Of a stretch of 64,000 nt of DNA, positions 62,601-64,000 are shown piece after piece. Positions within the stretch are counted from its first letter, which is position 1. The number at the start of each line of letters is the position of its first letter. This DNA is from CAUZJF01 sp965248605 (GTDB lineage Bacteria > Chloroflexota > Dehalococcoidia > Lucifugimonadales > CAUZJF01): NCBI GenBank assembly GCA_965248605.1, contig CBDFJV010000007.1:868001-932000 (forward strand), written 5' to 3'. The position numbers were made by a program, and so were the translations under genes. The notes under the pieces were generated by a model. It ran no database searches. It saw only the letters and a program-made list of their open reading frames with translations, and was not told the origin of the DNA.

Positions 62601-64000
62601 CCGGACAGACCCACCGCGCTCACTGCCGTTGCCGGCGACGAGCAGGTAGAGCTGAGTTGGCGTTACTCCGGCGGGCAAACGTCGACTACGGGGTTCCAAT
62701 ACCAGCAGAAGACCGAGGGCGACTTCGGCGACGATTGGACCGACGTCACCGGAAGCACATGGACGACCAGGTCTCACATTGTGACCGGTCTGACCAACGA
62801 CACCACATACACTTTCCGGGTCCGGGCCGTGAACGTGACCATCGGAAGCGACACGACCAACGAGGAGGACGCGACCCCGTCAGCGTCCGGCTCCCGCCCC
62901 GCCCGGCCGACAAACTTTAATGCCGAGCAGACCGGGGTCGGCCAGGTGGAGTTAACCTGGGACACGGCCGGGGCGCGCCTGACGGTCACCGGCTATCAGT
63001 ACACGGCTGACGGCGGTTCCAATTGGAGCGACATCTCTGGGAGCGATTCCGGCGCTAATTCCCACACCGTCTCCGGCCTGACTACCGGAGACACTTTCAC
63101 CTTCGCCGTCCGGGCCGTCAACAGCGGCGCGCTCCCGGGCCTCTCTTCCGTCTCCCGCGACGTGACGATCGTCGGGGAGCCAAGGCTGCCCACCGGGCTC
63201 GGCGCTACCGGCGGCGACACCCAGGCGACGTTCCACTGGAATGTGACGGTCGAAACCACGGATCGGCCGATAGACAAGCACCAGCTATTGCACCTTCCCC
63301 AGAGCAAGCTGACCGACGACGACGGTGCTGACGACGACGAGTTCGGGTATTCGGTTGCGATACATGGCAACACCGCGGTGGTCGGGGCCTACCACCGGAA
63401 CCTCAACGGCAACGCCAACGCCGGTGCGGCCTACGTATTCACCAGGCCCGACGGCGGTTGGACCACCACCACCACCACTGCGGCCAAGCTCACCGCTTCC
63501 GACGGCGAGGAGGACGACAGGTTCGGGCATTCCGTAGCGGTGGTCGGCGACACCGTCGTGGTCGGAGCATACGGTGACGACGGCAACAGGGGTGCGGCCT
63601 ACGTATTCACCAGGCCCGACGGCGGTTGGACCACCACCACCACCGCGGCCAAGCTCACCGCTTCCGACGGCGAGGAGGACGACAGGTTCGGGCATTCCGT
63701 AGCGGTGTTCGGCGACACCGTCGTGGTCGGAGCATACGGTGACGACGGCAACAGGGGTGCAGCTTACGTATTCACCAAGACCGGCGGCGCTTGGACCTCC
63801 ACCACCACTGCGGCCAAGCTCACCGCATCCGACGGCGAGGCTAACGACGAGTTCGGGGTTTCCGTAGCGGTGGACGAAGATACTGTTGCGGTAGGAGCCC
63901 ACCTGCACGATCTCGACGTCGACGGCGCCAGTATGCTCGATGCCGGTGCGGTCTACGTCTTCACCAAGCCAGCGGCCGGATGGACCAGCAGCACTGAGTC
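53610..64000 (+). CDS. Giant secreted fibronectin-III / FG-GAP propeller protein (3' end outside window)
   Basis: A single frame, open from the ATG at 53610 through the last base, gives at least 3,463 residues. Spot checks across the length keep the same frame without stops. An N-terminal signal peptide (LAAAITLLIMVSWFIG, cleavage near TSA-QS) directs export. The rest alternates fibronectin type III domains (PSGLSTEAGDTQVRLSWEDP; TSHIVTGLTNDIDHTFRVRA) and blocks of about 55-60-residue FG-GAP repeats (DEFGYSVAVDGDTVVVGAY ... GSAYVFTK). Each FG-GAP block sits inside an FN3 domain, between KYxxxQ and the following W-x-DIPGS half. The FG-GAP fold is the integrin-alpha-type propeller, often calcium-binding. 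An adhesion or matrix role is inferred. No LPXTG or other anchor is visible within the window. Confidence 0.9.
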   Translation, partial: MRSSSRLLRLSLAAAITLLIMVSWFIGRSTTSAQSDTAPEQPSGLSTEAGDTQVRLSWEDPDDSTIDKYELWQIAESATLTAANNEFGYSVAVAGDIAVIGMPDDDESGLDSGAALVFSRVDGVWTQKYRLRTGDDAGVVKDDGFGSSIAFDGETIVVGAPFDDSKKGAAYLFVKPGDGWDNPNGTDPVDLTDPAKLTAPNAAVEDEFGYSVAMDGNTVVVGAYSDDSTDTDGNTVANSGSAYVFTKPGNAWVSTSTAATLTASDAAAGDEFGSSVAVDGNTIVVGASGDDGDALEFTGSAFVFVKPNGGWVSTSTAAKLIAYTRGNQDYFGRSVAIDGDTIVVGADGQESNKGSAFVFAEPSGGWVNNTETAKLTASVRSGGHRFGFSVALDGDTVVVGAYGEASSRGSAYAFTMPGTGWATGTETAQLTASDAADNDRFGSSVAIDGDTVVVGAQNNDTAYVFDIDDWADIAGSNAATTSHIVTGLTNDIDHTFRVRAVDGTEASDPSDSVAGTPKAASYAPVKLLNFSAAQTGDGEVEMTWDAHRYPLTVSGYEYNQDGGDWNAITGSDSSTHSHTVTGLTKGTTYTFAVRAVNGAGSTESDSRSVTIIGQPAAPDSFTAVAGDEQVWLGWRSPADFTISGYEYRQKEGTGDFDVWQKIPGSRSGTTFHIVTGLSNDTSYTFQVRAANAAGESDASREQPATPGAASPAPGVPEGFAARQTGVGHVELTWVASSNPLNVNGYEFRQDNGSWTTISGSDSRTVSHSVTGLTQGVTYTFRVRAKNSAGNGASSGAESVIVVAEPAAPTDLAAEAGDTQVGLTWKDPGNASIAKYQIFQFPEGVTKLISNDRDDDDEFGWSVAVDGDTLVIGAIGADEPNNTGAAYVFTRVAGGWTQVGKLTAAVRGNDAGFGHGVAVHGDTIVVGAYEENHSATTTDAGAAYVFTRPAAGWATSTSTAKLTASDAVANDEFGSSVAVHEDTIVVGAPEQTTPANGAAYIFTKPANGWADGTETAKLAGQSNGDRFGRSVAVHGDTVVVGAHEEGANNQGEAYVFTKSAATGVWDDWDKKKANDATARLTASDRASGDRFGRAVAMDGDTIVIGAPYHDYDDPDDNTNDVSDSGAAYVFIKTASSGWVSTSTAAKLTASDGAENDQFGYSVAVDGNTVVVGADLTNHIDGDGNTVNDSGSAYVFTEPQGGWTDTEGTDPLTAYDRHQNDRFGNFVAVDGDTVLVGAVGDNSAKGSAYVFGTGEWADIPGSGAGTISHIARGLRNNVKHTFRVRAVNAAGAGDASEADAKAVAATFGPSQPANLTVTQTGVGQVRLAWTASTEPLTVRRYQYKQNDGSGFGNWIIIEGSDSSTASHTITGLIAGIEYSFTVGTVNGGGQNASDVESVTLEAQAAAPSNLDADVGDEQVKLIWDDPGDSTIDKYQHFQIDPSKLTAGDGLRGDLFGYSVAVDGNTAVIGAYQNDHTDDDGNTIGNAGSAYVFTKVSGVWRQLAKLTASDGDTSDEFGYSVAVDGDTIVVGAHLDDHTDGDGDTDDDEGAAYVFTKPANGWADMTQTAKLTAFGAAAGDEFGISVAVDGDTILVGAHQNDSNKGAAYVFTKFGGVWGNAPVSGDHRVETAKLIAADGAANDEFGISVALDGDTAVIGAYHDDHTDDGNTIGNAGSAYVFTRVSGVWSQKAKLIASDGAANDEFGISVAVNGDTVVVGARQDDTSDGAAYLFTEVSGVWKHVAKLTADDGVANDEFGISVAVDGDTILVGAYQDDDNGDLSGSAYVFTRDSAGGWRQRDKLTASDGAASDRYGYSVGVSDDTVVVGAYSDDSNEANTGAAYFLRIPGWTDIPDSAATTTSHIVTGLSNYVEHTFQVRGVNAAGGGLASDRAGGTPTFAIPDLPEGLTADAGDAVVDLTWVDPEDSTIEKYQLLQIIQGGKLTTASTDDPVVRGDGFGISVAVDGNTAVVGAYRDDDDGANSGSAHVFTRSSSTDPWSWAAKLTADDAAANDEFGISVAVHGDTIVVGAHQVDDATNGDNSGSAYVFTKVSGIWGQKAKLTASDATADDAFGISVAVHDETVVVGAHLENANDDDVDLTDDVTDSGAAYVFTKPGSGGWADATETAKLTASDGAVDDEFGISMAVHGETVVVGAHQDDDATNGDNSGSAYVFDEPSGGWADATETAKLTALDAAENDAFGISVAVHGDTVVVGAHKYDVDDNGTSIPNAGAAYVFTKPETDANDDDSEDWKDWGSLDDGGKAGLTAKLIASDAARGDEFGISVAVDDDEETIVVGAYLDDDTGDNSGSAYVFTQDANSGKWSHTAKLTGPSRGRDNWVGHSVAVVGNTVIAGADKSNISGPDSGAVYLWTVPGWTDIANSDATTTSHTVTDLTNRVEYSLQVRAVDKVEGAGASPPSDVRATPLKPRPAKPTGLSAAPGDTQVKLSWNDPVEGSPPINNYELWQHAERPMLTDDDRAANDEFGYAVAIDGDTAVVGMPGEDNPDNSGAAFVFTRDSSGTWSQVAKLRASDPNAQDRIGLSVAVHEDTSNGDTIVVGAPHHSSSKGAVYVFTEPSGGWASTSTAAKLTASDRADDDEFGISVAVDGDTVAVGAHNNNAAYVFTKPTDGWTSTTTAAKLSGSDSFGRSVAVDAGTIVVGASGDSDDDQGSAFVFTKPATGWADSTSAGAAKLTAYSRNNNDRFGRSVAIDGDTIVVGAHQPTYQDGGETIKQPGAAYVFTKPDTGWANSPGTETAKLTASDRTDGDQFGFSVAVDGDTIVIGADALNETNRSGSAYVFTKPAAGWADSTEAAKLTGSGTGNGDRFGLSVSVDGLTAMVGSNGQGSNSQGAAYLYDIAVWADIAGSTGETRSHFATGLTNGLEHTFAVRAVNDGGASVRSDQVSETPAAAPSPPLKPRNFSAVQTGAGEVRLEWERSVQPLAVTGYEYTSDGGSNWNNISGSDSGTVSYTVSGLMVGTRTFAVRATNSAGEGVSSDPWSVTIAAAPDRPTALTAVAGDEQVELSWRYSGGQTSTTGFQYQQKTEGDFGDDWTDVTGSTWTTRSHIVTGLTNDTTYTFRVRAVNVTIGSDTTNEEDATPSASGSRPARPTNFNAEQTGVGQVELTWDTAGARLTVTGYQYTADGGSNWSDISGSDSGANSHTVSGLTTGDTFTFAVRAVNSGALPGLSSVSRDVTIVGEPRLPTGLGATGGDTQATFHWNVTVETTDRPIDKHQLLHLPQSKLTDDDGADDDEFGYSVAIHGNTAVVGAYHRNLNGNANAGAAYVFTRPDGGWTTTTTTAAKLTASDGEEDDRFGHSVAVVGDTVVVGAYGDDGNRGAAYVFTRPDGGWTTTTTAAKLTASDGEEDDRFGHSVAVFGDTVVVGAYGDDGNRGAAYVFTKTGGAWTSTTTAAKLTASDGEANDEFGVSVAVDEDTVAVGAHLHDLDVDGASMLDAGAVYVFTKPAAGWTSSTE
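53829..55010 (+). repeat. FG-GAP propeller 1 (seven repeats) inside an FN3 domain
   Basis: Seven FG-x-S-VA cores: NEFGYSVAVAG, DGFGSSIAFDG, DEFGYSVAMDG, DEFGSSVAVDG, DYFGRSVAIDG, HRFGFSVALDG and DRFGSSVAIDG. FN3 halves: TIDKYELWQ before, DWADIAGSNAATTSHIV after. Three whole FN3 domains follow (about 55160-56025). Confidence 0.85.
56134..57354 (+). repeat. FG-GAP propeller 2 (seven repeats) inside an FN3 domain
   Basis: Cores: DEFGWSVAVDG, AGFGHGVAVHG, DEFGSSVAVHE, DRFGRSVAVHG, DRFGRAVAMDG, DQFGYSVAVDG and DRFGNFVAVDG. FN3 halves: SIAKYQIFQF before, EWADIPGSGAGTISHIA after. One whole FN3 domain follows. Confidence 0.85.
57919..59128 (+). repeat. FG-GAP propeller 3 (seven repeats) inside an FN3 domain
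   Basis: Cores: DLFGYSVAVDG, DEFGYSVAVDG, DEFGISVAVDG, DEFGISVALDG, DEFGISVAVNG, DEFGISVAVDG and DRYGYSVGVSD. FN3 halves: TIDKYQHFQI before, GWTDIPDSAATTTSHIV after. Confidence 0.85.
59401..60700 (+). repeat. FG-GAP propeller 4 (seven repeats) inside an FN3 domain
   Basis: Cores: DGFGISVAVDG, DEFGISVAVHG, DAFGISVAVHD, DEFGISMAVHG, DAFGISVAVHG, DEFGISVAVDD and DNWVGHSVAVVG. FN3 halves: TIEKYQLLQI before, GWTDIANSDATTTSHTV after. Confidence 0.85.
60990..62150 (+). repeat. FG-GAP propeller 5 (seven repeats) inside an FN3 domain
   Basis: Cores: DEFGYAVAIDG, DRIGLSVAVHE, DEFGISVAVDG, DSFGRSVAVDA, DRFGRSVAIDG, DQFGFSVAVDG and DRFGLSVSVDG. FN3 halves: PINNYELWQH before, VWADIAGSTGETRSHFA after. 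Three whole FN3 domains follow (about 62311-63174). Confidence 0.85.
63296..64000 (+). repeat. FG-GAP propeller 6 (first four repeats; continues beyond window)
   Basis: Cores: DEFGYSVAIHG, DRFGHSVAVVG, DRFGHSVAVFG and DEFGVSVAVDE. The second and third repeats are a nearly identical 165-bp tandem duplication starting at 63480 and 63645. Confidence 0.85.

Overview
The window is GC-rich bacterial DNA. The style of the secreted fibronectin-III/FG-GAP proteins, the PQQ-propeller protein, the permease family and the mobile genes resembles uncultured Chloroflexota (Dehalococcoidia/SAR202-like) metagenome contigs. That placement is from memory of such families and is an inference; no rRNA, tRNA or CRISPR array was seen.

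Layout. (1) 1-7786: a head-to-tail array of ABC-2-type permease paralogues, mostly joined by 4-nt ATGA overlaps, one pair fused into a single frame, with a decayed C-terminal copy at 9068-9307. (2) 7787-16210: a terminator, small secreted or membrane proteins, a 5'-truncated serine recombinase copy inserted into the end of a PQQ-propeller gene, and an excisionase-like HTH protein. (3) 16429-17162: an apparently ORF-less group II intron on the minus strand, recognised by a textbook domain V. (4) 17457-30346: an insertion-sequence-rich zone with IS110, IS1182, a second IS110 and IS1380, a truncated PRTRC-like ThiF gene, an interrupted ATP-pyrophosphatase-like operon, a retropepsin-like protease, and a ribbon-helix-helix protein coupled to a full-length large serine recombinase. 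(5) 30191-38327: a DUF6226-like protein, a second large serine recombinase, a YhcG/DUF1016 nuclease broken by a 131-bp MITE, an intact inverted copy of the ATP-pyrophosphatase operon, a phage-like divergent regulatory switch (three small HTH genes versus an XRE/ImmA pair) and a broken VapBC-like module. (6) 38534-49822: a conjugative type IV secretion module (DUF3800, Replic_Relax, TraG/VirD4-like and VirB4-like ATPases, small membrane proteins, a PrgI fusion protein and a frameshifted pilin). (7) 49887-53478: an IS graveyard (IS3 and IS256 fragments, an IS630 split by a complete IS256 element, and a second identical MITE). (8) 53610 to the window end: one plus-strand gene of more than 3,460 codons, still open, encoding a secreted protein of fibronectin-III domains with seven-bladed FG-GAP propellers inserted into them.

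Reading of the whole. Segments 4-6 look like an integrative conjugative element, or a pile-up of several, carrying its own recombinases, regulators and transfer machinery and later eroded by insertion sequences. The permease array and the giant FN3/FG-GAP gene on either side look like host chromosome. The most unusual items are the nested propeller/FN3 protein, the permease array, the ORF-less group II intron, the duplicated inverted ATP-pyrophosphatase operon with its palindromes, and the PrgI fusion protein.
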